Source: Anoplopoma fimbria
Taxonomy: Eukaryota; Chordata; Actinopteri; Perciformes; Anoplopomatidae
DNA: 64,000 bases
Direction of reading: 5' to 3'
Assembly (NCBI RefSeq): GCF_027596085.1
Contig: NC_072471.1
Coordinates: forward strand, 12,714,810 to 12,778,809
The notes below the pieces were generated by a model. It was not told the DNA's origin. It worked only from the letters and a program-made list of their open reading frames with translations, and searched no databases. Below are positions 50,776 through 63,100 of this stretch, piece after piece. The number at the start of each line of letters is the position of its first letter. The first letter of the stretch is position 1. The position numbers were made by a program, and so were the translations under genes.

Positions 50776-50822
50776 CGCACAGCACCTAACCTGTCACCTT
50801 GTGACAGGTTAGGTGCTGTGCG
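50776..50822. repeat. Perfect hairpin, 22-bp arms, 3-nt loop
   Basis: CGCACAGCACCTAACC through GTCAC is followed by CTT and then the exact reverse complement. No mismatch in 22 bp. The loop is too short for a typical microRNA precursor. Confidence 0.95.
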
Positions 50823-50948
50823 GGCAAGTTCACACACACCTGCTGACACATATGTTGATGCATATACACAGATGCACAGAGAGTACAAAACATATTTCAA
50901 ACAGAAATATGTTTATAGGCTCATACACACATACATTGTACATACTCA

Positions 50949-50980
<32 letters not shown>
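50949..50980. repeat. (GAT)n microsatellite
   Basis: About ten GAT units. It gives the poly-Asp and poly-His frames here, which are not genes. Confidence 0.96.
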
Positions 50981-51169
50981 CCCAAAGGGGCACTTCTGCA
51001 TTGCCACGGGTTACACTGAACCATTGTGGAGTCTCATTACAAGGTCTGTGGATTATCTTTACTAACCGGGATCTAGATTGATAAATAGCACTTAAGGTAA
51101 GAAGAAAAATATGTGTCGATTTTGGGTTGAATTGTCCCTTTAAGAAATGTGAAAAAAGAGTTATAAACT

Positions 51170-51365
51170 CTGAACTAGAAATAATTAACAAATTAAATAG
51201 TAACTGTTATCAGTTTTAAATAGTTAGGCTGAGTTGAAATATTTGGTTAAAAGTAGGAAGTATTGGTTAATGGCTAAATAGATAGCTAAAAGGATAAACA
51301 GTTGAATTAGCTAAAAGCAAAGGGTTGATACGTCCACCTTTTTCCACTTCATCCAGTAGTAGTAA
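51170..51365 (-). repeat. Dispersed repeat, inverted copy of 41740-41970 type
   Basis: The minus strand reads TTTTAGCTAATTCAACTG, then TTTATCCTTTTAGCTA, matching units of the copy in the dennd2a intron. Ends are unclear. Confidence 0.5.
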
Positions 51366-51610
51366 TTACGCAGCTTCAGACAAAAGAGTTTGGTGAACTA
51401 CTGCTCTGAAACACACATGTTCAGTGAAGCTGTCACAGAGTAACAAATGCGAGAACCATACCACAGCTTCCTATCTGGCTCCCAAGGTGGGAAAGCTGCG
51501 GTGCCGTGGGACAGGAGGCGTCTCAGGAAGATGGATGGATGTGGTGAGAGAGGAGCACTGACGGCTGGCGAAAAAATGTTTGCTCACACACTCAAGTTCT
51601 CGCAGTGTGC

Positions 51611-51634
51611 GTGTGTGTGTGTGTGTGTGTGTGT
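51611..51634. repeat. (GT)n microsatellite
   Basis: About 24 bp of GT dinucleotide. Confidence 0.93.
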
Positions 51635-53979
51635 TTGCAGATGGGTGAACACCAAACCCAAATTGTCACATACTGTTTCCTGCTAAACACCTGGCTGCGG
51701 CTCAAGACAACCGGCTCGTTAGTGCGGAGGTAATTATGGTTTCCATTCATTCTAGCCAGCAGGGGTTGACCCCCAAAGCCTTACATCCTGCACTGGAGTA
51801 TTTCCACAGCAAAGCTCCCTATGGAATATCTCTCACCACTGCAAATGTCACGCGTTTTAAGTCAGGGAGAGAGAGCTCTCTTCTCTGCCACTTAGAAACA
51901 ACAATAGCTTGTTGAAACTCTAATCTTACCTGCAAAGTGCCCTTCATAGGTCCCTTTTACCTTACTGGATTCCACCTTTAAGAGTTGCCGCACAGTGATA
52001 CCACATTATGCTGGTAATTGAAAACATCTACCTGCAAGAGAGAACTTGCTGCAGGACTCACGTACCAATGCAGTAATGCCTATTATTCTCAGCAGAAATA
52101 AAATCATACAAACATCACGGTCCATTAAAAACAAACACCAATTGAGTGATGAAGTCTCCCTGGAGATTTATTGACCTCATTTCAAGGCTTGCAAACTTGC
52201 ATTTAGAAACTCTCTGGTGGTTGACTCTGCTAATTACGTGATTTATGTTGTAATTTATGGAGGCAGGGTGGTGCAGTAACTAGGCGGCACTTGCCATCAA
52301 TCAAAATGAAAAGTGTAATGTAATTTTCTGTTTTATATTCTTTCATACCTTCTCTCCCACAAACCTCAATCAAGCAGGTTGTTTTGGCAGGTTGAATTAG
52401 CTAAAAAGCTTGGGGTCATGACGGTTACTCCCAGGGTGCCATATGCAATTTTGCACAAATTATGCTTGTGTGCCTCGGGTACACAAATATGGTACTGACA
52501 GGTTCCCATAGAGTCTTTTTGCACATGATTGGAACCTATATGACCACTGCTCATCTTAACACCATGTTACATTTTAATTTGCCTGACACTGTGGGAATTG
52601 TGTGGGAATAACAAAGTGTGGGAATAACAAAGGAGAAATAAGTAGGAAAGTAAAAAGATGGGAAACAAAGAGGAAAAATGCCTAAAACGAGCAGGAGTTT
52701 GATGTATGAGGAAAATACTTGACACGCTAAAATGCATGCGCAGTACACGCACATACACATGCATTGAAAAGGTTCCCGAACATGCACCCGTCAGCTTGTT
52801 TTTGAGAGCTGCAGGTGCAGTGTCCAGCTGCAGCCCTGCCATGCATGCCAGCGGTCTGAATCATTTCCCCCTTTCAGAGGAGGAGCCATCAAAGCATATG
52901 GAGAACATAACAGCAAGGCGGGAGGAGGTGGGAATGGAAGAAAAGGGCAGGAGAGGAAAGGAGAGGTGAATTTCACAGGGAAGAGGTGAAGTGCTGCGGA
53001 GTAGGCTACAGCAAAGAGGGAAAAAAGGGTTAGTTATGCAGGATTTCCATTTCGCTGCTGCTATACCACGTTACAGCAAAGACTTTTAAACTGTGGACAC
53101 AGACCAGGAGCTAGCAAAGAGAGGAGGAAGTTGGGGGGAAAAGAAGGAGGGATTGAAACGTGCAAAGACAGAGCAATGTGAGGAGAGCAAAATCATTGTG
53201 GGTTGTGAGTTTTTGTTCATGCCGTCTGTTTCTCCCTCTTTAATCTCAAATTTTGTAAAAGAAAGAAAACTAGAAAAAAAAGCTTTAAAGAGAAAGAGGG
53301 GAGAGAGATTCGGCGTGGGGGGGCGGGGACGCTCAGGCCACACACATAGATTTCCAGGCCGGAGGGTGCGCCAGTCAGGCCTGTGGTCTTCTGTATGTGT
53401 CCAAGTTTATCCACACCACGATTACACCACCATTAGTCATGGAATCTGATGACAAGAGCTAATATCCTCCTCTCTGTCTATCTCTCTCACTTGTTCATTC
53501 AGCTCAAAAGGATCTTTTTTAAAGGTTCATACCCCCAATTTTTTATGTTTTCCTATCTCACCTTACATCATCCGACTTTGTGTCTGCGTTGAGCATGGAG
53601 AGGAGCCTGTCTGGAGCCTGAGGAGTGGACACACAAACACACCCATGCACACATAGACCGGTCGCAGGGGATTCTTTGTCAGAGTAGTTCCAGGGTGGTC
53701 TGGTCTATAAGTGTCAGTAGACTCATCTCTCTTCATGTGGTTTTTTATGTGTGGACTTGACTAACTTTGTGTGTGTCCTAGAACTTCATATGGTGCACAA
53801 CGGAGTAGGCAAGCGATTCAAAAGTTTGTTTTAAGTATTTAACCAGAAAATGTGCAGGTCTAGAAAGTGGTCGCATCAGGAAACAAGACAAAGGTTATTT
53901 CTGAAATCACACCCTATTCCCTATGTAGTGCACTATTTTTACGCTCTGACTGTATAGTAAAAGTAGTGTCCATGGTGTC

Positions 53980-54170
53980 CAGGTGGCATGTCAGCATGCT
54001 CACAATGACAGTGCCAACATGCTGATGTTTAGCAGCAGGTATAATGATTACCATGTGCACAATCATAATTTAGCAAGTTAGCATGCTAAAATTAGCCCTA
54101 GACACAAAGTACAGCTGAGTCTGATGGCAATGTCATTAGCTTTGCAGTGATAGACATAAAATGTCTGTTT
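53980..54170 (+). repeat. Dispersed fish repeat with AGCATGCTAA core
   Basis: Contains GTTAGCATGCTAAAATTAGC, then CACAAAGTACAGCTGAG and GGCAATGTCATTAGCTTTGC, the order found in a repeat common in perch-like fish. Ends not defined. Confidence 0.65.
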
Positions 54171-55622
54171 GGTTTGCATGAACTATTGTGAGTCTGAAAT
54201 CATGCATGTGCAGACTGGCAGGTTCACAAGCCTGTGTGTGCACACGCTTCTTTATGTGCTCTCTCCTTCACCTTTCACCTTCCCTCTCACTGTCCCCTAT
54301 AGCTTTCCAACAATAACAATCTGACTGCCAATCAGAGTCGACAACAATCATAATAACTTTTCCTGTAAAGTCTACCATCTGCTAAAAAGATAATCTAGAT
54401 GAAACGTGATCCACTCATACCTGGGATGGCGCTCATTCCGGCACACTTGTAGTTTTACAGTGGCCACCATGACATAAAACAGCTTGACTGACAATTACTG
54501 CTCGCTATAAATAGGGAGATTATACAGTAACGTGTAGTTTTCACATTAACATCAGGGTTGTGTTTGAGTGTGTGTAGGTTTAATGGGCTTTTTGTGTGTA
54601 TGCACAAGCAATCATGCATTATTTTGCAACAGCTAATATGTTGACTGTAATTTCATCTGTTGGGCGTTTTTAAAAACAGGACTAATGTGCAGGCATGCAG
54701 AGCATACTGGTAGTGTTGAGAGAGTGGTGCTATTTGCAGAGAGAAAGAAATGCCTGACAACTGTACTTGCGGCCTGTGAGTAATGTTGCCATGAGGAAGT
54801 ACGCCCATACAAATAGGCTCTGTCTTTAAGCTGTCACTCAGCCATTCATCATCCCTGTGTATTTATTCCTGAGGATTAGAAATGCTTATCTCTTGGTGGT
54901 CGTGTTTATTTTCCTCTAGAGCTGTCACAGGAGCGCTTTTAGCTGCTGTCACTGTGTGCGTCCAGGATGATCTACACCTCCACTCAGCTCAAGGATTTTT
55001 TATTATACGCTCACATTGCTTCTTTGTATTTTGGACATGTAATACTGTACATTTTGTTCAGACAACCTTGGAACTTTCCACAGGTTTCTCGTACACCTTG
55101 CCAAGATACTATCAACTCAGTAGATATACACCTTATTGCTTTGCTCTGAATGTTGTATCTTTACTGCAATACTTTGGCTCGTGCTGCTCTCCAACTGCGA
55201 TGACATGCTATAATGAAAAAAAGGTTTTGCTTTATTTTGGTCCTTTTCATTTTCCCTTTCCAGACAGTATTCACAGTGATTTGTGCTCCTGTAGGTTTCA
55301 AACCAGTAAGTCTAGAAAGTTCTTCAAAGGTTATATGGAACGTTTCCGTCTGGTGCAGATCGTGAATGGTCTTTAATCAGTTAGTGTAGGTCAAGGACAA
55401 GGTTTTTACTACTCCACAGTGATGTGACTCAGACGTATGCTTTGAATACTGAAAATCCATTATTATAAAAATGAAGGACTGAAATGTATGTGACATGTAT
55501 TCACTTTAAATGATTTGACAAGTTCAGAAAAGAGAGAGGGAAGAACAGTAAAAGTTTGGCAGGGAGTTCCCACGCACATGGCAAATACATTGGAGTGTGC
55601 AGTAATAAGGAGGAGGTGTGTG

Positions 55623-55642
55623 TGAGAGAGAGAGAGAGAGAG
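55623..55642. repeat. (GA)n microsatellite
   Basis: About 20 bp of GA dinucleotide. Confidence 0.9.
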
Positions 55643-56109
55643 TTCCTCTTTTGAGTGCAGTTTTGATAAAATTCCAGGTCTCATCTGCTGCTGAGCCACA
55701 AGAACAAATTATTCTTGCCATAGTGATTCAGGCATTTACACACAGATCGTCACACTCTTATGTATTTTTCTTTTTGTCTGAGTTAATTAGATGTTTTATA
55801 AAAAGGATTGTAAGTACAGAATTTTTGCATATAATATGTATTTTTTTACCCTATAAAAGCGTTAAAACAATATGGAATCAGTTTTTCTGGATGATAAGGC
55901 CAAAATGAATAGTATAATTTTGGGACTCTGTCGGCGTTTCTACACAGGCACCATTTCAGCCACGTTTTTCAGTTGTCCATCAGACACAACATATATCCTT
56001 CTATTTTTATCAATTCAGCTGGCAAAATCATGGCCTAACAGCTTTCAATTTCTTTAACACCATCAGTCTATTTTTACACATTTTCCTGCCTTATCTAGTG
56101 AGAGTTCGT

Positions 56110-57100
56110 TGGAAACTAAGCTCTGCCATAGACTCTATGTAAGAAGTGGATGCACTACCGTTTTGAAGCCTTGGGTTTGGCATTTTGTCCGTTGCCCAAA
56201 AAAGTGACCCCGTTTGGACAAGTGGGTGGAACTGGAGATCGATATGCACTTTTACCCCTCTATCATGATTGTAGAAGTAGCCATGGTAGCAACTTATCAA
56301 TCACAAGGTAGCCACACCTTAAAGCATTACCAGCTTTATTGTCTGATTTACTCTAAATGGCTGTATCATGCTGTATTGAAGAGGACTTGGAACTAGCAAT
56401 TGAGACCATAAACTCATGATTACTGAGGAATCTTAAAGTGGCCCTATTATGCTTTTCCACTTTTTCCCTCTCCTTTAGTGTGTTATATATATTTTTTTAC
56501 ATGTAAAATGTCCGTAGAGTGTAAAACCTGAAGTCCACGCCTAAAAGGAGTTACCCTCCCCCTCAGAATCACTGCTCCTGGGCTGCCTGAAACGGCTCCA
56601 TTGAATTTTCTCCTTCACTTCCGTAACTTTATGAGGTCATAATGTTACAGAAGTCACGTAAAACTCTTTCCAGCTAGTTTGGCCCGCCCTCAAACAACAA
56701 AAGAGAGAGACAGAGCTGAAGCTCCGGAGGAAGAGTTTTTTTAAATGTGAAACGTTGATCAATCACAACAGAGCGGGCTTTCTGGAGGGAGGAGCAAGCG
56801 CTACAACGGAGCATTTCAGAGAGAGGGTGAGAAGAGGTGCTGCAGGACAGCCAGGATGAGAAAAACAAGGAGGATTATGAGCATTAACGCATGTAAACAT
56901 GTTTTAACTGTGACTTGAGATAAAAATATGCACCCGGAAAATAGCATAATAGGGCCTGTTTAAGACATTTTCTCAAAGAGATTCTACATAATCAGATCTT
57001 TTGCAACCAGAGGAGTTGCGCCCTGATGGCCATATGGGAAGAATGCAGGTTTAAGGCACTTACGCATAGGGTTCAATTTTCAGGCCCAGAGGGAACGTCC
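56110..57100 (+). repeat. Old fish repeat split by a younger insertion
   Basis: The left part (to about 56431) contains TAGACTCTATGTAAGAAGTG, TTGAAGCCTTGGGTTTGGCA, GAAGAGGACTTGGAACTAGC and GAGACCATAAACTCATGA. The right part (from about 56964) continues with TTTTGCAACCAGAGGAGT and AATGCAGGTTTAAGGCACTT. Both halves match the order of one common percomorph repeat family, which I recognise but cannot name. The MITE at 56433-56963 lies between them. Confidence 0.7.
56433..56963 (+). mobile_element. TTAA-flanked non-autonomous DNA transposon (MITE)
   Basis: Direct TTAA at both edges (56433-56436 and 56960-56963). Inside lie inverted termini: GGCCCTATTATGC on the left and GCATAATAGGGCC on the right, each two to three bases in from TTAA. 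There is no transposase frame. TTAA target duplication points to piggyBac-type mobilisation, though the terminal bases are AGT and ACA rather than the usual CCC. The element interrupts an older repeat, confirming it as an insertion. Confidence 0.75.
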
Positions 57101-60100
57101 TTTTTCTTGAGTCCATGAGCGCCGCTAAAATGCTGCTAACGCTAATGCCTCCTGTGTAGATATGGTGTGAGACAAAATTTGGACGTGGATGGGGTCCTAC
57201 TCATATATTGGGTGTCTGCATAGGTGAATGTGTTCCCGAATGTTAGGTGACGGCTACTGTCTGCATGCAAAGTCCCTTGGGGACTTGGCAGATGACATAA
57301 TCTAAAATATAAAATTGACATGCACTCATAAACATTTTTTTGTAAATAAAAAATAAATCTTTACCCCGGATACCAATAAGATTCATTAATCTATTTGAAT
57401 AATTATTTGCATTAATTCTTGCTGTTAAACACCTTTGGAACACAATGTTGTTTTCTGAAAATGCTGACTATTCTTTATATAGAATATGCATCTGAAAGCA
57501 TGTCTCTATGCAATCCAGCTACTTATATAATGTCAGACCTTGTGAGAGACATATTTCTAGCAGTAACATATGTGGCAATTTGTCAAGTTATTTGTGCAAA
57601 CCATTGACTGAAATCACCTAAAGCTGCATGGAAAAATACTGCACAGTTTCTGTGTGAGCTCTGACTCCATAGTGGTTGCAACATGTCACATGTTTCAGTC
57701 TATAGATACCACAATTGTTTACAGATACCATGGTAGACATACTGTACTGTCTGCACAGTTCACATGAGGTAGCTGGAGCTCATTTTGATAAATGTGGGAA
57801 AAGGGGAAGTGGCTGGGCTGTGTGTTATCTTATCTGTGTACCGTCCAAGCCACTGACTGTGCTGTGTCCTGGGACTGACAAGCACATGTGTGTATGTGGT
57901 AGCTGGCAGCCACCTTGGGCTCTCTTTGCTATAGGGTGAGAGAGAGGTTTTAGCTAATTCTCCCCAGGATGTTCCACTGAGCTGTGAGTTGATATGTACA
58001 ACTGTGCAGAGAAAGAAGAAAATGTTGAAAAGGAAAGTGCAGTGTAAATCTGGCTTAGCTCATAAACACGGTTTTGGCTAAAGAGCAAACAAAGGACATT
58101 TAGGTCAGAGGCATTTAATGAAATCCTCGACATGACATATGGGTCAATTTGGCTGCAATAACCTTGAACATTTTGTTCCAAAATGAGATATCCATTAAAG
58201 GGTGAAACGTCGTCTTGCCAAACAGCACACAATGAAATCGTGAAAAAAACTTCCATTGACAGAACACTTCTACATGCTGGATTCTCTTTATTCTAGAAAC
58301 AGTGATTAATGACCTTGCCCAAAAGTCGTTCCCTACTAGAAAATAAATGTATCACATCTTGGACGTTGACCATTTTCTGCTGCTGCAAAGGTAACATTTC
58401 CACTCTTCCCAAACCTTTTCAACATTGGACTTTAGTTTGAACAAGTTGATTGATTGACTCGTGGACTTTGGCCAGTGTGTCCTCATTTGAACTGTCTGAA
58501 TCAGAAAAGGCCTCCACTGTGGTGGGAGATAAAGTCAGCTCTCCCCAAAACCGCAGCAGGTGGCCTGTGTTTGGGTCGTACACTAGCTCAGTGTCAAGTT
58601 ACCTCCTTACACACATGTTATCAATTAGTATAGATCCTCAGCGTGGTGGAGCCGATTACTCATAGCTTTCTGTCTTCTCTCTTCCAAACCCAAAGATATG
58701 ACGACAGCAACAAAAGGAACCTGGCCCGACCATCAAAAATGCAGTTTACATTTCATCCCCTTTATAATCAATTAGGTGTTGGAATTTTAAATAAACCTGG
58801 GAGCGGGTGGTCCAGTTGTTGAAGCTTCATTGGTAGCATTAAAGATGTCATAGCAACTATCGTAGATGTCTATTAGTGATGAATTAGAGTTTGCATGAAT
58901 GTTTGTATGCAAAAGATCCAGGAAAGAGGAACTGTAGGAAATAATGCAGGGCCACAGGTGTAGAACAGTAGTTCCTGCAGTTGAATTCCTGAGACGTGAG
59001 GCAGGCGTCTGAAGATCCTAGAATCTGACTGGACCCATCAGAGAGGGAAAAAAAAGTTGTGTTTCCCGAAATCGTCCGTCACTTAGTCTCATTCAGAAAT
59101 ATGTCTGGGACTGGTCCTATGCGAAACACTTGTACAAACACACTCTGTCCTTTAATACGTCTTGGCTGTCGGTGGCTCAGAGAGCTGCCTCCGGGGAAGG
59201 GTCTCATTCCAGTCAGTTTCCATTCAGAGGGAACCAAAAATACATCCTGACTTGGCTATGGAGACTGTGCGTGTGCGCAAGAGAGACAGATGCACAAGCA
59301 GAGAACCAATGTGTTAGCCTTTATTTTTAAAAGTAGATGGAAGCAAAGGGCATCAAGGCTGACATTAGTGATTTGACATAAGACCAACTCCTCCTGCTGT
59401 AGCGTTAGCTATACATTAGGCATTACATTAAAGGAGTTTGTGGTCTGCTTTGATGTGACCACGACTGAAAACTGATCTTCCAGGTAAACACAGGTGTATA
59501 TCTTTAAGTAAATGTTCTTCCAAGAACAAAAGGTGCACAATGATTAAATCTTCAACAACAGCATTATGTGTCATATGTGCAGATGATTCATAAGGTTGGT
59601 GTGCAGGTTTGCCTTTACCCTTATACGACCTCATCACCTTATCAGACATGTCAAAAGTGGTCAAAAGGAAACCCTGTAATCCTACATTCAGATGCACAAT
59701 ATAGGTAGATTTACTCTTCCCGGATCACTAAACTTAAGCCCCTGATAACCATCTGACACCGGTATATAGTTTGACATGTCCACACCCAAATCATTGCAAA
59801 GCAAACCGGAGAGATGTAATTTCATGGTAAAAAACGATGTTAGCATTTTCTTCACTGCTAAAGATGCTGTCCACATCATATATGAGGCATACTCTTTAAT
59901 CCGCTTCCTGTGATAATTTGTCAGTTTGTCATTGCTTTGGCAGCTTCTGTACATATTCTGGCTACATTTTTCTTTCTCGTGCCCAAACTCGTTACTATGC
60001 TTAAACTCATACATAGTAAGACAAGCCAATTGGCCAAGTTGGCAACACCGGTAAGCTCATCTAACTGTAGTGGAAAGCACCCGCTCATTTCAATGCATTC

Positions 60101-63100
60101 TAGCTGCACTTTATCAGTTTAATCTGCCATTGCAATGATCCCACAAATCCCAAAGTGGCACCAAGTCACCTCTATTTCTCCCCACGTAATATGTGTTTGT
60201 TCTTGTTCTGACACTCAGCCGGTGCAACTGAGGTATGCAGTGACTACATGTGAAAAGTTGCATTTTAATGAAAAGAAAATGATGGGGGGGAAAAACTTGT
60301 TTTCTTTATTTGTAATCAAAATGCCACAGTAATAGAATTTACATTAATTGCTGTACAACCCAGGGGCACCTCACGTACCTCCTGCGATACTGCATGTGCA
60401 GATCCTGCATGTGCAGATCCTGCAGATCTTAATTTTTTCGAGCAAATTTGCTGATAAAAATGAGATGTATTGGCAAACCCCAATGCAGGCGTAAATACAA
60501 ATGGTGCTTTATTGCCATTAAATCCAGATGTTAGGTTATGGGAGCATTCGGGGTAACAGGTAGGGCCTGTGGCCTCGTCAGGAACTCTATAAATCCCACA
60601 TCTCTCTGCGCTGGTCCTGATACAGCTCATTAAACTGTGATTATTGTGCTCCCGAGGGTTTCGGCCCTGGACCAGCTCATTATAAACAGAAAACAGAGCT
60701 TGCAGTTTGACTCGTAATAATGCCTCCAATTACTATCATCTGCTATGCTACTTTGTCTCAAAACAAAAGGCTTCAGATTGAATCTTAAAAAATGTGGGAG
60801 CTTATGTAGTGTGCACGGAAATGTTAACAGGAAACCAAAGCTTTACCTTAGAAGAAGAACCTGTGCTAGAACGTGCCATAGGGTGCTTCAGGCTATTATC
60901 ATCACAATTAGTGGTTGGCTGACCCCACATGCTGTCCCAACCACTCTGCTTCCCAGCTAATGGCCTGCTACACCTCTCACATATTGCAGGCAGTTACAGG
61001 GATCTGGTAGGCTGGTCAGATTAACCTGACCCTATCAGGAACAGATTTTAAACACAGGTGTTTGAGAGGAAACGCCAGGGGGGTCCAGTTCTCCCATGAG
61101 TCTTTAAGTTACGATGCTTTACCACTTCTTGGCAACAATTACCACAAAGGCGGTTATTAAGGTAATTTCTATACAAAGCTGAAAAGCTAATGATTTATAC
61201 TGGACAATGTTCTGCTTGAAATGACACACCTAACCCATGTTAATTTTATATAAAGATATCACGATTGTTGAAGTAGCAGTGTCGGTTTAAAAGGAAAATG
61301 ACTATTTTTGACTATTTTTGACTCTTGTATCAAATGTGTTAAACCAGAAAATTTACTCAGGAAAGAAATTACAGCAAACACAATTGGTCTGTTAAAGGTG
61401 GGGAGAGATATGAGAAGAAAAGTGTTAAGAAGTCACTCAAACACATGGTTACTAAGGCTCAGTTTCACTTCACTACGAGTTCACCACCTCACTGCCATTA
61501 ATCAGCATCATTTCAACAATCCTTCTCTCTCTCTCTCTGTCTGTAACTCTGTTCACCTACTTTTGTTTGGTATTTCCATCAGGGAGAGATTAGAAGTGGT
61601 GTCAAGTATCCGGCTCTACGTCTGGCAATGTAGCCGTCCTCCTGTGTTCTGACAGACATTAATGAGAGCAGATAATGCAATGACGGAGAGTGTTAAAGCC
61701 TCCAATGGAGAGCATATCCAAATGTATGCCAAAACAAGCATTCTTTGTGAGGAGAGGACAGGATGTTACTGTAGTACGTTTGACCGGTGCCAGACTGTGG
61801 GGATAGGCCTCGATGATATCTGAGTGCAGTGGATGCCAGGCTGAATACCAAGACAGTGAATTTACAGACAAGGAAACAATGGCTTTAACAGACACCAATA
61901 AAACCGTGGAAAGCCCTGTTTCCAATGGAGATACCACACTACATTATAAATGTAATTAAACCCTGCCAGTCATTTTTGTCTTCTTCAAAATAAGAACATG
62001 TTCAATGTAAATAAATGACCAACTCCTTACAGGTACTGTGAGGAACTTATAACTGGTTAAAAAAAAGTCTCAATATAATACTGATGACTTTATAGAACCT
62101 ACATACGTCACCGGGACCATCAGCGAAAAGATTGGCTGGTGCTTGGAACACTACCACTTTTGTCCACAGGGACCGCCAAAATCCAAACAAAAGGAAAATT
62201 CCTTGTAGTAGCTTTAACATAAGTTGAATTTATCTATTCTAGCCTTACCATGCTTAATCTTTTTTTTTTTTTTTTTTACCACATATCTTGCAAAGACTTC
62301 CCACTGGTTTGTTCTATTAGGTGTTCCCCTCCAAGAACTTCAGTATATCTACAGTACCCTTTTAATATTTTTATTAGTTTATTTCAAAGCGAGACAGGAA
62401 GAGGAGAAAAATGGAGGGGCATGATATAGGCCAGATTGAAATCACACACAGCACTGCGGTCGCATACCATACATGCCAGCCTGCTTGAGTAACCAGGACA
62501 CCAGGGCCTTAAAATTAAAAAAAAATCTTTAACGGAGACAGAGTGAAATATGAAGGATACTGTAGAGCTGAGATGCAGGACAGAAGCCCTGAGCAGCACC
62601 CCGCCTCCTTCTGGAGAGAGCTCATGTGTCACGTTCTCCGGGCTGCGACTCAAGTGTTATACAGTGCTGGATGTACACCATGGAGGGGTGGTAACCGTCG
62701 TCCTGTTAACAAAACCAAGTCTGTGCACCGGATGTGTTTATTTTAAAATCTCCAGTAATTACTTAACTATGCCTTAAAGATATGCTCGACAGAAGAAGAA
62801 TGCTGTGTGTATATTTAGAGTAAATGCTGGGATAGTTACAGTCAAAACACTATATAGCAGCGCTAATACACCACTGACATTAAAATGAACGGCTTCCTGG
62901 CACTAATGTGCTGGAAAGTCATTCAAGGGAGACCTCAGCACTCATTTTCTATTAACGTTGCACAGAACATTTTCAAATCTGCACTGTTGAGGGCTGCGGC
63001 TGGTGTGCCATCGGGAGAGCTTTCAAACAATAGACAGAAGGGGTTTCCGTTGCTTTATGATGGAGAACCTGAGCCGTGGCTGCCTGCCATCTGCAGCGTA

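Larger units (their letters stand above)
51640..56100. other. Gene-poor spacer downstream of dennd2a, part 1
   Basis: No exon recognised. It contains one degraded fish repeat (53980-54170), a (GA)n tract (55623-55642) and purine-rich low-complexity DNA near 52900-53300. The 164-codon frame at 54882 has no domain-like features. Confidence 0.4.

Noticed and set aside
50776..50822. Hairpin considered as a microRNA precursor
   Set aside because: The 3-nt loop and perfect pairing do not fit a normal precursor, and the stem is too short.
52258..52300. GGTGGTGCAGTAACTAGGCG, resembling the head of a tRNA-derived fish SINE
   Set aside because: Only a short stretch matches; no B box, body or tail follows.
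54882..55376. 164-codon plus-strand frame
   Set aside because: The longest unexplained frame, but it is Cys/Phe/Leu-rich as expected from T-rich DNA, has no domain motif and no splice context.
59428..60029. Two consecutive minus-strand frames that might be a decayed transposase
   Set aside because: No catalytic DDE pattern, zinc finger or family motif could be seen; the frames are in ordinary mixed DNA.
60316..60729. 137-codon minus-strand frame
   Set aside because: Contains a local tandem duplication (GSAHAGSAHA) and no recognisable motif; the DNA looks more like a non-coding element.
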